Positions 1-12,874 of a stretch of 64,000 bases of DNA are shown here, piece after piece; position 1 is the first letter of the stretch; every line of letters begins with the position of its first letter. The stretch lies in assembly GCA_038373865.1 (NCBI GenBank), contig JAXGGA010000458.1:162853-226852 (forward strand), written 5' to 3'. The DNA comes from Uloborus plumipes (taxonomy: Eukaryota; Arthropoda; Arachnida; Araneae; Uloboridae). Under the pieces are notes generated by a model. That model had not been told where the DNA came from. It saw only the letters and a list, made by a program, of their open reading frames with translations, and did no database searches. Made by a program: the position numbers and the translations under genes.

Positions 1-3000
1 AAATGATACTTTTCCCTCAAGAGCTTTTTCTTATTTGTTCCTTAGAAGTTTTCATGTTCATTCAAGTTGCAACTTGAGACACGATATTACAGAGTTAATG
101 GGATTATTAGTAATTAACACGCTGATGCAAAAATTTAACTTCTTCTAAACTTCCGAATCAAAAAATTCTATTTAAATTTCAAAACTAAGTACAATATCTG
201 GGAATTAGTTTAATACATGTTTCATTCGTATTCTCTCTTTACATGTAAAGCGGCGAAATACTACATCACTTGCTTAAAAGTCGAAATCTTAATGCTTTCA
301 GTATCTGCAAACTCTTGAATCAAACGACTGATAGTAGACACAGAGTCAGATATGTTTTCTTCAAATGTAACTCAGTCGTAAACATACTTTGAGTTAAAAT
401 TGGGCTATTGTTGTTCGAATTTTTGTTCGAACAACGAAAATACTCCCAGAAACACTATATCTCGATATTTTTACTAGAAAATAAACAACAAAAGCCTATT
501 TAATGATATTGCGTAAAAATGTCTGCCAACGCACTGTATTTTACCATTCAAGTTTAGACTTGATACGTCAAACAGGTTTCGAAAAACTGACATTTCTTTA
601 CAACTCTTTAAATACGCGCAAACATTAAACGTTATAATGTGGAGATATTGCAACTCACTTGTTCACTCCAAGTAATGGCATATAAATGCATTAAAACAAG
701 ATGTTTCAACCAAAATGTAGTAAAAGAAACGTTTCATCGTAAACTAAGCGAGAAAAATAAATGATGATCATTCATTGCAAACATTGTGTAAATCGTAACA
801 CTACATTGACTTTTAGCACGTTTACTACAAATTATGTCATTAGTATTACTAATGTAAAATAATTCATCATGGCTCTAATTATTCCTATTTGTTCCTGATT
901 TGTTAATACAAAAGATTTTCGTTTGTAATGGCAGTTTTAAACAGGATATTTATTGCTTGGTGTAGCAGAATTTTAAATACTCCAAGATTAATAGTCATGT
1001 TTTTCATTTGCATGAATCTGCTAGGTTAGCGAAATGTGGAGTTATTTCATCTGAGCTAAATGATATGTTAAATTAGTTGCTGAGCAGTTAACGATTTACT
1101 ATCTTTTGAAGCTATCTTCTCCTTCCCGAACGGATATTATTCATGCAAGATTTTTTAATATAGCATTGATTTATGTTTTATAGCAAAGTGTTTTTGTATT
1201 ATAGTGTAGTTTCAGACAATGTTTTTCATCGTAATTTTTGTCGTTAAAAACATATCCGAACAAAAAATGGGAATTTTAATATGCATAAGTGTATGCGATA
1301 ATGAAACAAACCCTTTTTATGTAATACTAGTTGTACGGCTCACAGTGTTTCGATTAGTGTAAGCTAGGTAGACAAAAGTCAAGTTCGGAATTCTAAAATT
1401 CGACATTGGAATAATGTCTACAACATACCAAAACATGATACTTCATTATTTGTTTATGTTAAACTCACTTCCGCCAGGTGAGTATTAAGGGTTGAAGTTA
1501 CGTATCTCTTTGTTTTAGAATAAATCAGTTGAGTTTCAGACATAATTTTAAGCACATAAAATTAAAGCTTTCCGATTTTTTTATGATTTAATTGTGCAAG
1601 ATGGGTGTTATTAAAACTGGTAAGGGCAAGTTTTGCCTAATTAAATTAGTGTATGTGATAATTAAGTAATATTAAAAAAAACATTTTAAGATGAACAGAA
1701 TATTTTTGCTTGTTTCGAAACTTTCACGTGATGGGAAACACTTGTCCCCGTTTGTCCCCGGGCTAAGTTTTCTGTATATAATAGCTGCACCTTTCCCATA
1801 ATTAATAAGACGTATTATAGGTAACACACTCGAGTACAACACTTTTTTTTTAGAGTACTTTCTTTCAAGCAGGGATTTCTTTGAAGAATGGTTGAAGCCC
1901 CCCAAAAGAGAAAAAAACTATATTCTCTTCGAAATCCTTTCTTCCAAATTTAATTTTGAAAACCTTACATAGGACTCTGAAAAGAAAATCAGGAAAAAGT
2001 TAGCTAGCTATGCCTAAAAAAATTCTGAAAAATAGGTCTCTGCGGGAAAATCAAAACAGCGTTTTTTGGCAACTAATGCCAACTAGCTGGACAAAGACAT
2101 AAAAATTCGAAGTTGAACGCTGTGCCGCAACTTTCCACATCATTTCAAGGTTCTACTACTGTAGGAAGAACACGGAACAAATTTGAACACTGATCCATAA
2201 ATATGTAAAAATGACGAAAAATAATTTTGTCCAGCTAGCTAACATTAATCGAAACACTGTGCGGCTGTGCTGGTGCAATAAAGATAAAAAAAGAAGCTAT
2301 GTAAACGCATGTAAATTTTCCATTCGTCTCCAAAAAAAAAAAAAAAAAAAACCCTGTTTCGTTAATTAAAATATACACACATAATTTTACTTAGACTCCA
2401 AGCACATTCTATGAAACAATGAGAAATATCTGATGTAGTGACGACAACTTTCAGTCAAAACTTCCTTTACCTAAGATAGATTCATTTCATTAAAATACTC
2501 TCGTCATTCTAATAATTTGAAACGATCATACCTAAGTCTTATAAGTTAAAGACAGATAAAATAATCACTAGCAACATACATTCCGAAAGAAATTGACGAT
2601 AATAAAACAATGAACAAATTTTAAGTTCCATTCAAATGTGAAGCAATCAAAGTAATATTTTAAATTAAATCTGAGAAACTAAAAGCAAACGATTTCTACT
2701 CAACAGCTGAAATATTTCGCTTTAATTCATTTTCTATAAGAGGTTGGTACGCTGTTAAATAAAGTTTAAAATAAGTGCTAAAAAGCAAAAAATATAAAAA
2801 ACGAAAGTAGTAATTTACTTCGAACAATTTGTCAGACAAGTTGAGTTAGGAACCACACTTCTAATACAAGAAGTGCAAATAACAAATTAATTTTAAATTT
2901 TATATTTATTAACGTCATGAAAGGTTTTAAATTATTATACTCTAAGTTCACTTGATTAATTAAAACATTTAATTTATTACGTTTTCCCGAAATATCTGAA

Positions 3001-4390
3001 AAAAAAAAAACTGTAAAGGACATTTAGTAGTTTCATCTACAGCATCAAAATATTCTGAGCTTTCCAAATCGCCAACACTTTTGATTCAAAAGAATTTTTG
3101 CAACATCCTACAGAACATTGATACTTCAACTTCAATCATAGCAGATTACTCGTCATGTGATAAATTTGTGTAAATGCCTCAATAAAAGCAACACACAAGC
3201 ACATCTGATGCTATCTAACACATAATATCTAACACATCTATTCCTAAATGTTATAAAGAAATTCATGAAAAGTAAGATTTTTTTCCATGGACGGATTTAA
3301 GGATTATCTCTTCACAGAAAAATAACTCTACTGGGGCAGTATCAAGCTTCAAAAGTTCCAAAGGTTTAAAAACTTTTGGAGAAATAGGATTTACTAAGTC
3401 TCCGCTTAGCATTTTCGTGCGTTTTTAAAACACACATGTCAACTGATATTTTGTCACTCTCGTTCTTGTTTCAACTAGAGACATAGAGAAAATTTGCTTG
3501 CGAGACTGAGTTACTCTGAGCGATTTTCAGTCACTCTTTAGTGCATAGTAAGCAATGAAGTTGAAATTTTTGAGATAAATACGTAATTTTCGTAAAGAAC
3601 ATGCTAATCTACAATGTAAACAAGAAGTTCTGTCAAGAACTAAACGAGCCTACTTTCCCGTACATCGAAATCGGCATTGTAGCATCTGATCAATATTCTC
3701 TTGATTATCTGAAACTGAAAATTATGTCAAACATACCTCTATAGCACTTAAAGCTGATTTCTAAAAGCAAAATATACCCCTCTCATCAGATGAAATAGAC
3801 ACGTAAAAATTAAATAAACGAGTCAATTAAGTTTTGTCGCACCTTTTAAAGAATGTAACTGTTATAGTTCTTCCGTAGAAAAATTCCACAATCGTTTTCA
3901 AAAGAAAAAAAAATAAACAAATAAAATAAAAGTACAAAGAACTTCAAAACACATTTTATCAAAGAAAGAAAAAAAAAACTCGTTCGTTAATAAAATGTCT
4001 TGAATTTCATTTTTAATCCGTTGCCAGTTGTTAAATATAAATAAAGAATAAAATGCTCTCGTGAATGAAAAATTTTTGTTAACAAAAAAAAAAATCGTCT
4101 GCCAAAAAAAAAAATCATAATAATAATAAATTAAACAAAACAAATAAATAAATAAACAAAAAATCGTCTGCCCAGTCAGTCATTTTTTTCTGAGCCTGCA
4201 TTTCCGCCATGTCTGCGGAGTCGGAGTCGGAATCAGAGTCCTCACAGAAGATTATTCAGAAAAGTACTTTACAATACATTATTTATCAAAACCATTTTCT
4301 TACAAAGTTAGTTTGAAGGAAATCCGCCTTGAAGTTCAGAATCAACATTCAATTTAAATTTCTCCGTAGGCGCTCATGTTAAAATTTTTT
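1..4390. other. AT-rich DNA, no gene recognised
   Basis: No frame here resembles a known protein; the short open frames are low-complexity and AT-driven. Visible items are a poly-A run near 2331-2350, a small inverted repeat (separate entry), A-rich tracts at 3900-4160, and a short GGAGTC-like run at 4217-4245. Introns or regulatory DNA of an off-window gene cannot be excluded. Confidence 0.6.
2083..2238. repeat. Short inverted-repeat element, ~156 bp
   Basis: The ends are CTAGCTGGACAAA and its exact reverse complement TTTGTCCAGCTAG, giving 13-bp arms about 130 bp apart. No clear target duplication is visible, so a MITE is possible but not shown. Confidence 0.4.
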
Positions 4391-4965
4391 CTGAACGGTT
4401 CATCATTGAACGAAAAATTGTTCAAATTGAAAAGTGAAATATGGGAAGGAGCCTCTCCGAGATCTTTCGAACAAAAAAAAGTTTATTCAATTCCGACGGT
4501 TCACTTAAAAGTTATTAGGTGGGGAAAGGTTGTTTGAACGGTTCAATGTTGAACGAAAAAAATGTTCAAATTGAAAATTTAAATACGGTAATGAAGCATC
4601 CTTGCCGAGATCTTTCGAACAAAAAAAAGTTTGTTTAAATCGGACTGTTCACTCAAAAGTTATTAGGTGTGAGAGCTTTTTTGAACGGTTCAATGTTGAA
4701 CGAAAAAATTGTTCAAATCAAAAATGTAGGTACGGGAATGAAGTATCCTTGAAAAGATCTTTCGAACAAAAAAAAGTTTGTTCAAATCGGACTGTTCATT
4801 CAAAAGTTAGTATCGCGGGACCGGTTATTTGAACGGCTCAAAGTTGAACCAAAAATTGTTCAAATCAAAAAATCAAATATGGGAATGAGCTGTACTCGCC
4901 GAGATCTTTCCAACAAAAAAAAGTTTGTCCAAATCGGAATGTTCATTCAAAAGTTATTAGGGGGG
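4391..4965 (+). repeat. Tandem array, ~145-bp unit, four diverged copies
   Basis: Four successive units begin near 4393, 4534, 4682 and 4830, each with a GAACGGTTCA-like start, a TTGTTCAAAT block, the core GAGATCTTTCGAACAAAAAA and an AAAAGTTATTAGG end. The last unit runs into a GACAGACAGACCGACAGACC tract at 4967-4990. Short open frames across the array are by-products of the repeat. Confidence 0.85.
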
Positions 4966-5089
4966 GACAGACAGACCGACAGACCGACGACACGACAGAC
5001 ACACAAATTCCCCATCTCAATACCCTACTTTCAAATTTTTAATTTTTCGATATTTATTTCATTTTTTTGTTTCTTTTTGACTTTTTTTT

Positions 5090-5163
5090 ACTTGGCGATA
5101 TTTTTTTTACTTGGCGATATTTTTTGGACTTGGCGACATTTTTTGGACTTGGCGACATTTTTT
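5090..5163 (+). repeat. Short tandem repeat, ~20-bp unit
   Basis: Four copies of ACTTGGCGAYATTTTTTNN in a row. The TTGGCGA core recurs in the A6-flanked family near 22.8, 23.5 and 29.7 kb. Confidence 0.8.
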
Positions 5164-5239
5164 AGATGCATTAAGCCAATTTTAATGCTTTTTTCGTTTC
5201 TTTTATTTTTAACGGGAAAGTAGGCTAAAAATGAATGTT

Positions 5240-5470
5240 GATTTTACAGTATAATACAGCTAAGTTTATGCTGATTTGCTTCCATTATTATACTGTTGTT
5301 TTTACAGTATAATACAGCTTAATTTTAGTGCAATAAACTGTGAAATTGCTAACTTTACAGTAAGAAACTAAAATTGCTAGTTTTACAGTTTATTAGTGTA
5401 CACATTACAGTTTTAAATTGGAACCTCGGCTGCGAGTATTATACTGTAAAAACAGTTTTTTTTTTGCAGT
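5240..5470 (+). mobile_element. CACTG/ACAGTA repeat family, partial copy
   Basis: Contains the family's signature blocks: TTTTTACAGTATAATACAGC, repeated ACAGTAA/TTTACAGT motifs, a GAACCTCGGCTGCGAGTATT block and a TTTTTGCAGT end. The left terminus is missing and the final G of the usual GCAGTG end is replaced. Confidence 0.7.
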
Positions 5471-5712
5471 AAAAATTGTGGCACAAAGAAAACTAAGTGC
5501 GCTTTCAATTTTTTACTTGTAATTTCGTTTGACACATTTACATGGATAGGCAAGGAAAGTTTTGAAACAACATACTAAAAATCAATATAGTAAAAAGGTT
5601 TTTAAATGCTTAAACATCAGTTTGTCTCAAGTTTTGTGCTGGTTAAACGCTGTTTTTCCAGTTTCTGAGTTTTCTTCACAAAATAAGAGCAACTTGGAAT
5701 ATATTCAGCTAA

Positions 5713-5887
5713 CAGGCCCGTCATTTAGGGGGAGAGGGCAGGGGGTGGTCGATTGCCCCCCCTGACTTTGAGAAATCAATGTATTTACATATAAGTAGGC
5801 GTAGTTTTTTATGTTTTCCGATGAAATTGCATTGTGTTTGGACCTTTTGCCTCCCCTCCCCTGGAAAAACTTGAAATGACGGCCCTG
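5713..5887. mobile_element. hAT-type MITE, 175 bp, with 8-bp target duplication
   Basis: Ends are CAGGCCCGTCATTT and the complement of CAGGGCCGTCATTT. The element is flanked on both sides by TCAGCTAA (5705-5712 and 5888-5895), a perfect 8-bp duplication as hAT transposases make. It has no coding capacity and a G-rich left / C-rich right interior. Confidence 0.85.
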
Positions 5888-5895
5888 TCAGCTAA

Positions 5896-6061
5896 GAGCT
5901 AAAAATTGTGTTCTTAAGTTCAATACCATCTACTTAATAGAGTTGAGGATAGCTTTTGCTATATCTTAGAAAGTTTACATATGAAAAACTTAAAAGCGGA
6001 AATCACATTTTTTAGGCGTTTTTCGCGGTTTTCGCTTTTCCAATGGTTTTGATTTCTTTTT

Positions 6062-6126
<65 letters not shown>

Positions 6127-9100
6127 ATTATCTTAAGTAATAACCATACTTCTAGTTACAAAACATGCTATTATGAATAATAATAAACGTTGGTAATAAA
6201 CTACAGATAAGTAATAAAGGAGAAGGAAATTTTAAATCCTTGATTAAAAAGTATAATGAATGAAGTACAAAGTTTGTAATTTTCGATTGCTTTTACTCTC
6301 GTTTTTCATGGGAAAATTATGTTTTATAATAATATTCTCTACAAACAGTATACAAGTGAAAACCTTTAAATTAAAAAAATGATTTAAAAGTAACAGGAAC
6401 AGGTTTCTTTAAGGCAAGAAAACCTTTCTCTCATAGAACAAATGTGTACAAAAAGCACTAGAGCTTTGCCTTTTATTGTTTCGGTTTTTTCTTGTATGTG
6501 GATGCTCTGACATTCTGCTTTTGACACATATTAATACTAGAAATTAAAATGCTATAACGAATTTTGGAAATTATGCCAAAAAAGCCGGTTGAACATAAAA
6601 TATTTTATTCTAAATATTTATTAGGGGCTCTTAGAATTTTTGCTCTCGTCTTGTTATTTCAAAACTAAACTTAATCTCAGTGACAGAAATATATGCAACT
6701 CTTTTTTCTTGGAGCTTAAACTTGATTAGTTCGAATCAGAACGAAATATACGAAAGCAATATTTCTTGCACCACTGGAAGTTAATACTTCGGTTTTATTT
6801 ATTATTGTTTATTTTCATGTATAGTTTAGAAGAACAGCTTTGGGTAAACAGAAAACTATGGTGTTTGATGCTATTGGCTTAGTGGCCTCGCGCAGAAAGT
6901 CAAAATAAAAATTCAGGTTCTTGACTTTCTTACGGATAGTCTCATATATACTTCTTGGATTAAGTATTGAATGATTTTAATATGAATTACTTATGTTTTT
7001 AATAATTTTTCACGAGCACAAAGCAGTTCTATATTTGATTCATCACACGTTGTTCACTTAATACATAATAACAATTCAGTATTAATGAACTAATTGTTTT
7101 ACAATCATCTTGTTTGTTACACCACGTAAACCCATTTTCTGGGTTACTAAATTTTTTTTAACCTTCTTTAAACTTTTGGATACATAATTGTATAAGTTAG
7201 GTACTATTAAACATTTTTTTACATTTTGTTAGAAACAAATTCGTTCTTTAAAAAAATGATTGTTTCTTGTTTACATTTGAGTTAAATAGCAACTGTTTTT
7301 TTTGAACCAGAAAATTAAATCATTTTTCACGAAACAATAAAAATATTTTAATTAAAGATAACATTAAGGATATATTTTTTTAAAATTTAAGTCTGCATTT
7401 ACTAACCACATTCAAATACGTAAATAAAATTACAATTATTTTTAACTTTTATAAATTCTGAGAACACTTTCGTCGCTTTTTATTTTGGTGTTTATTTGAA
7501 GACTCACATACGGAGGAAAATTAAAGTTTCTGAACTAATTTTTCTTGAATTTAGAATTTCATTTCTTTAAGACTTACAAATTTGTAGGCTTAATATTTTC
7601 GAAGATTGTTTTGAAATCTAAAGTAATGTATAGAAATTTAAACGTAAGGGATTCTTTCGCGGGTACCCTTAAAAATAATCTTATTTACATTTGAAAAATT
7701 CACGGAAAACTTTTCATACATTTTTTTGGCGTAATAGTCAAACTCCGCTAGAAAAAAGAAAATTGAAGGCTGTGCTTTTGGAATAAGTAAAAATACATTG
7801 AAAAGAAAAAACACCAGTATGACTGATATTTGGTGTTATTTTATCAAATGCAAAACGATTAATAGTGTCTTAGGGCAGACGTTTTCTGATATTCTCTTTT
7901 AGTTTCCTATGAAATACAATTGAGTGTCCTTACATCCTTACAAGAGTAGAAATCTAGATTTTCTTACACAGGCATCGTCTCAAACACAACCTGAGATGCA
8001 CCAATTACTTAAGAATATTATATACCACAATATTTGTGCAAATGTGTATTGAAAACTTATTTTTCCGCAGAAATGAGTATCAATAATATCATTTGAATGA
8101 AGCACATTAAAATCCTGTGCATTTTTCTGCCAGGTGAAAGTTTTGACAATAAACAGAATACTATAGAACAGAGTATTTTATGAAGTATTAAGCAAATTGA
8201 TAAAATGTTTTCATGTTACATTATCAGATGAGTTGTAGGGAAATGATGTTTTCTCGTCAGCAAATAAACTATTACAATAACTTTTAATTTCACATTCTGT
8301 GATACTTTAATGTGTCTTTCTTTAAATATACGATAAGGCAGCATAATTATGTTTCGATACAAGTATATACAACACGTTGCAAAAGCGAAAGTTTCTTAAA
8401 TAATAATATAATATTGCAGTTGAAGATGAACACTGAGTTTCTCGTCTGTATTTTTAAAGAAGCACACTAATTAACTTTTTTTGTAGGAATCGAAAAGTAC
8501 ATTATAATCTTGAAAACGAGGAGAGTAACAAGAACTTGTGAATAAAAAATCCTCTTTATTACAAACAAGTAGTAACACATATTTAAGGTTATTAATCCAA
8601 GTATTTCAGAAAAATAATAATTCTAAAGGAAAAGAAGAAATAATAATTTCAGAAGCAATGGCGATTATTAGCAGAATTAGATCGACCCCCTCTCAAAAAA
8701 AAAAAAAAAAAAAAAAAGAAGCAATACCGCACTAGAAACAAAAAGGTGTTAAGCATTTCTTTACATTCATATCCTGAAAGAAACCCATTGTTAGGTTATG
8801 GTATTTCTTTTATAGTTCGTGTCATTTGTTATCTTCATCACTGTTCTCATCTTTGATCTGATCTTTATATGATGGATGGAGGTGAAAGATGACACTTTGG
8901 CGACTTCCTCTCCGCAAACTTTTATTCTTTCAAGGAGAATATACGTATACCCCTTTTTTGATCTAGAAGGAATAACATTTTTGTTTTCCCTTTTTGAGCT
9001 GCTTGACTTTTGATTCTAATATAGAACGTGTCCTCGTTTTTAATGCAAGGTCTCTATTTTTGCAATCGTTAGTCCTAGATAAATACTTTAATTCCAATAT

Positions 9101-11189
9101 TAATTATATAATAAGAAGCAGAGTTAATATATTGCAAGCTTGAAGCCCGTAAAGAACTTAGAGTAAAAATACGAAGCCCTGGCTTTTTATGTAGTCTAGT
9201 AAATGCTGCCTCTTTCAAATTTAGAGAAATTGCAAGCATGAAAAGAATCTGATTGCAAATTATTGACATTAGCACGACCAGTTTACGACTTAGGTTGACA
9301 TGATCTCTCGCTGCCCCTAAGTTATTTCAATCTCTTTCATCCAGGTGGTAACGAAAAACCATTGCTACAGAACTAAATTCATATATGTTTAAAGGAATCA
9401 TTCATTTACTTCGAGAATGAGAGAAAAGCATTGTGTTCCAGTGAATTCTATATTACGTTGATATCAGAGACAATTGACAAGCAGATATGCTTACATAAAT
9501 GGGACAGAGATTCGATAAGAGATCATAACTTATTCCAGAGACACTTAAAAGATCTGATGCTAATAAATACAATGAAGCGAATCACACAGATGATTGTTAC
9601 GAAGTCATGAACACAACACATCAAGTACTTCACTCAGATTTTTTTATGAATTTCAGTTCAGATGGGCGAAACGGTGCTAAAAATATTAGACACATCATTA
9701 AAAATAAAACTGGAAACTATGAGAATTATATCTTAACTATAGCAGCACAATCAAATATTTGAGTTATTCATCATTATATAGAATAATGTACATTATATCT
9801 GTGAAGTCTCCTTTGATTTCAGTCCCTAGCATAGATGCTTTTCTTTTAGCCTTTCCGCTTTGCGATATGGCTGTGGCTCCGGATCTTTTGCCATTTCGCT
9901 TGATGGATGAGGTTAAAGGTGACATCTGGTGATATCTTGCATTTTTCTACTCCTTTCGTATAATATTTCATTGACTGTGACGTTCTATTGTTTTTGTTTT
10001 CATTCACCAAAAAGGTAGGTATGTCAAGCAATACTGTTATAGAAAGGCTGTTTTATTTAAATAGGTAAAAATCAAAACGCCTTAAGCAAGAGTTGGGTTA
10101 ACTGTATCATATGTTTTATTTAATTCTAGAATACTTTTATGTTTCAAAAAAGAAAAACAGGCATATACCTTTTTTTATATTCTGTGAAAGAAAAGGGACA
10201 AACAAAAAGCGCGACAGGAAATTAATATTTTAACTTTAAGACTTATAAAATAAATGTTGTAGTGTAGGTGCTGTAATGAATGAATATCTTACAAATATAC
10301 TGACGTAAGTTTTGAAAACCCTTCGTACAATTGAACCAACGCCTACTAATGTGCATTGCACATAATCAAAAATGTGTTGTAAAAAAAAAACAGTATATAA
10401 ACAAAAGTATCAGGACACTTTTAAGGGAGCTTGCATTTTTTTCAAATTTTAGAAGATCTATTCCGTGACTTTCGTTATTTTGTCACATAAAATCTTCAGT
10501 GCTCCTTTTTCAGTAAAAATATAATAACGCATGCATTTAGGGGACCAATTAAGAATTGTAGAAGCAAAATATTGAACTATTCTATGGGTTTTTGTAAAGT
10601 AACATTTATGTTCACAAACATAAAAACATCTTTTAAAAATACCTGTTTTCATAATAAGATTTTTACTAATAGTAAGCAGGTTTCCCATAAAATAGAAAAA
10701 AAAATCAAGCTGTGCCTCTTATGAGCCAAAACTTGTAAGGAAAATTGTTATATTTGAAAGAAATTGTTTTTTTTTTTCGTAAATGTCTGATACCTTTTCG
10801 AAAATCCAAACAACAACTGTACGTTGTACATTGCATTCAAAACTAATTTGAAAAATTTAAAGCTCACTTCAACTTTTTAAAATGCAACAGTGATTCAAAA
10901 AAAAAAAAAAAACTTTTTTCAACTGTTGGGCCCTTAAATTCATGCGTGATTGAATTTTCGGAGGAAAATGTGAGATAAAGCAAATACTTTACAAGTGAAT
11001 AGTCACAGAAAAATTCACCAGGAAGATAAATACATTATGTATAGTGTCATGATACCTTTGACAAGCCATTGTAACAAAACTTTAGGTACTTCAAGAAACA
11101 TAAGCATAATTTATTTAGAAAAAAAGGATGTAATAATGAGTAAAAAAACGAAAAAGCGACGTTTAAAAACACAAATAGATGAAGTTTAA
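5896..11189. other. AT-rich DNA, no gene recognised
   Basis: Nothing coding is supported across 5.3 kb. Visible items are the long A run at 6063-6121 and a shorter one at 8695-8717. A Tc1-like phrase near 10.4 kb was considered and not accepted. Confidence 0.6.
6063..6121 (+). repeat. Homopolymer A run, ~59 bp
   Basis: An uninterrupted run of A. It could be a retroposon tail, but no retroposon body is recognisable on its 5' side (TTTTCGCTTTTCCAATGG). Confidence 0.95.
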
Positions 11190-11690
11190 AATTGGCAAAC
11201 ATGTTTCAAAAGCATAAAGCTTCCTTCTTCAGTGCCAAGCAAGAAATGGAAAGAAACAAAGTGCCGGGAGAGTTTAAATAGCAAAGGAGCAAAAGCTAGG
11301 CCAATCAGGTGTCAGCGTGTGCCGAGCCCTGATTTGGCGTTGCGTTGTCAGAAAATTTAAAAGCATGAAGTAAAATTGGCGAGATGTGTAGAACTGCAAA
11401 AGATTCGTTACAAATATTACTTAAATTTTTATGAACATGAAAGGCTTCTAAGAAATCCAACTCGCCAACAGTTGAAGGTCTGCAAATAATTTTAGCTTCG
11501 GAGAAAACAAATCTATGGCCCATTTTCCAACAGTGTTTCGCGATTGAGGATTTTGAGAGTTCTTTCTTTTTAACATAATTTTCATGTTCCTTTAACCTAA
11601 ATTTTAGCGCCCTTCGGGTCTGTCCGACGTAACCAATTTGACATTCACATTAAGGAAGTGTGTAATAATGTACGTGCCCCAGATGACGCA
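11190..11690 (-). pseudogene. Penelope-like element 3' end: GIY-YIG endonuclease remnant
   Basis: Read on the minus strand, 11650 down to 11305 encodes about 113 residues with the GIY-YIG-type start IGYVGQTRRALKFRLKEHE, then SSIAKHCWKMGHRF, AKII and ELDFLEAFHVHK. This order matches the C-terminal nuclease domain of Penelope-like retroelements, which nicks target DNA. Just upstream, an in-frame stop interrupts the ...YTLP / CECQIG... stretch, so the reading frame is broken. The DNA past the stop, down to about 11190, also reads like the usual 3' region (CACTGAAGAAGG then TTTTGAAACATGTTTG). The reverse transcriptase half is absent: a 5'-truncated dead copy. Which Penelope clade it belongs to cannot be told here. 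Confidence 0.8.
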
Positions 11691-11938
11691 ACTATGTCTG
11701 AAGCATACGAATATGACTTCAGGGTGACCAGAGATGGTGAGCTGGGGAGTGCCTTTGCTTAGACATCAGCATGTTTTAGTGTTAAATTGGTCAATTGATA
11801 TTTTCAGGTGAAATTTCGTCTGTTACAGACGATGATAGCATTTTAAAGTCACCCAGCTAATTAAAAGTGATGAGTGTGATACATTTACAATGAGAAACAT
11901 TCCACATGTAGCCTCTGTAAATAAACTGAATACTGCCA

Positions 11939-12874
11939 CACTGTAAAAAATAATGTGAGAGCTAGCTGCTAAGCCCCACACTTCAACTGCAATAAGCGTG
12001 CGACGACGCTGCGAGCGTCGTAACTGCAACCGGAACTGCGTAGAAGACAATGCGCGGAAAGAGGAGACAAAGGAACAGTTGAAGAGTGTCGAGATTGCGG
12101 TCAAGACGAGAAGAGCTGTAATTCAACTTCGCAGAGATGGCCTATGACTCCTCCTTTTTTCAGGATTGTCCATTTTTAGGAAGGGGTGATACGCAGATGA
12201 AAATTGAGGCATTGGATTCACAATTGATGGGGGAATTTGAATGGGTAGAAATTCTACCTATTTTAAGGAATGGACTCGTTTTCTCATTTGATTGACACCG
12301 GCCATCTCGTCGCGGTTGAATTATACTTGACTATGGTGCAACTTGGCTGCGGTCAACAGTACTGGAAGTACAGGTACTGCTGTACCTTGGACTGATATAG
12401 CTGCATGTTCTCAGGACGAGTAGTACTCATGTAAATAGTTGTACATAGTTGTCGAAATAATAAATGTTCTAATTCAATGTTCAAGTGATTGCATTCCCCA
12501 CAATAAATGTCGTTTTTACAGAATAATGTAGTTAATTTTATAGTAATTTTACAGTAGTAAACTGAGAAATTGCTAGTTTACGGTAATAAACTAAAATTGC
12601 TAGGTTTAGTTTATTATTGTGCATTTTACAGTTTTAAACAGGAACCTTTGCTGCCAGTATTACACTGTTGTTTTTACAGTGTAATACAGCTAATTTTACA
12701 GTTCTAAACTGTAAAATTGCTGATTTCACAGTAATAAACGATAAAATTGCTAGTTTTACAGTAATAAACTGTAAAGTAGCTAGTTTTACAGTTTATTACT
12801 GTGCTTTTTCAATTTTAAACTGAAATCTCTGTTTTCAGTATTATACTATAAAAACAAGTTTATTTTTTGCAGTG
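11939..12874 (+). mobile_element. CACTG/ACAGTA family copy, interrupted by a solo LTR
   Basis: The left end CACTGTAAAAAATAA (11939-11953) is separated from the rest (12503-12874) by the LTR-like insertion. With that insertion removed, the sequence reads like other copies: CACTGTAAAAAATAAATGTC then GTTTTTACAG. The interior repeats ACAGTAATAAACTGTAAAAT-like palindromic motifs, and the right end is TTTATTTTTTGCAGTG. No coding frame is present. Confidence 0.8.
11954..12502 (+). mobile_element. Probable solo LTR, 549 bp, 4-bp target duplication
   Basis: Starts TGTGAGAGCT and ends TTCCCCACA, the TG...CA ends of LTRs. It is flanked by ATAA on both sides (11950-11953 and 12503-12506). Near the right end GTCGAAATAATAAATG offers a polyadenylation-like signal. 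No internal retroelement genes and no second LTR are nearby, so a solo LTR left by recombination is the simplest reading. A 4-bp duplication fits Gypsy- or Bel-type elements, but the superfamily is not resolved. Confidence 0.7.

Noticed and set aside
4209..4320. Short Kozak-like ORF with an ESESESES run
   Set aside because: About 40 codons from a GGAGTC microsatellite; no support as a gene.
4602..5223. Two open frames (76 and 114 codons) with repeated FEQKKVC-type phrases
   Set aside because: They are readings of the 145-bp tandem DNA repeat and the TTGGCGA microsatellite, not a repeat protein.
10310..10950. Possible Tc1-like element (GTATCAGGACACTT phrase, minus-strand 76-codon frame)
   Set aside because: No matching inverted terminus and the frame lacks transposase motifs.
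12120..12480. 3' end of a host gene (AATAAA, TG-rich)
   Set aside because: Lies entirely inside the LTR-like insertion, which explains the polyadenylation-like signal.
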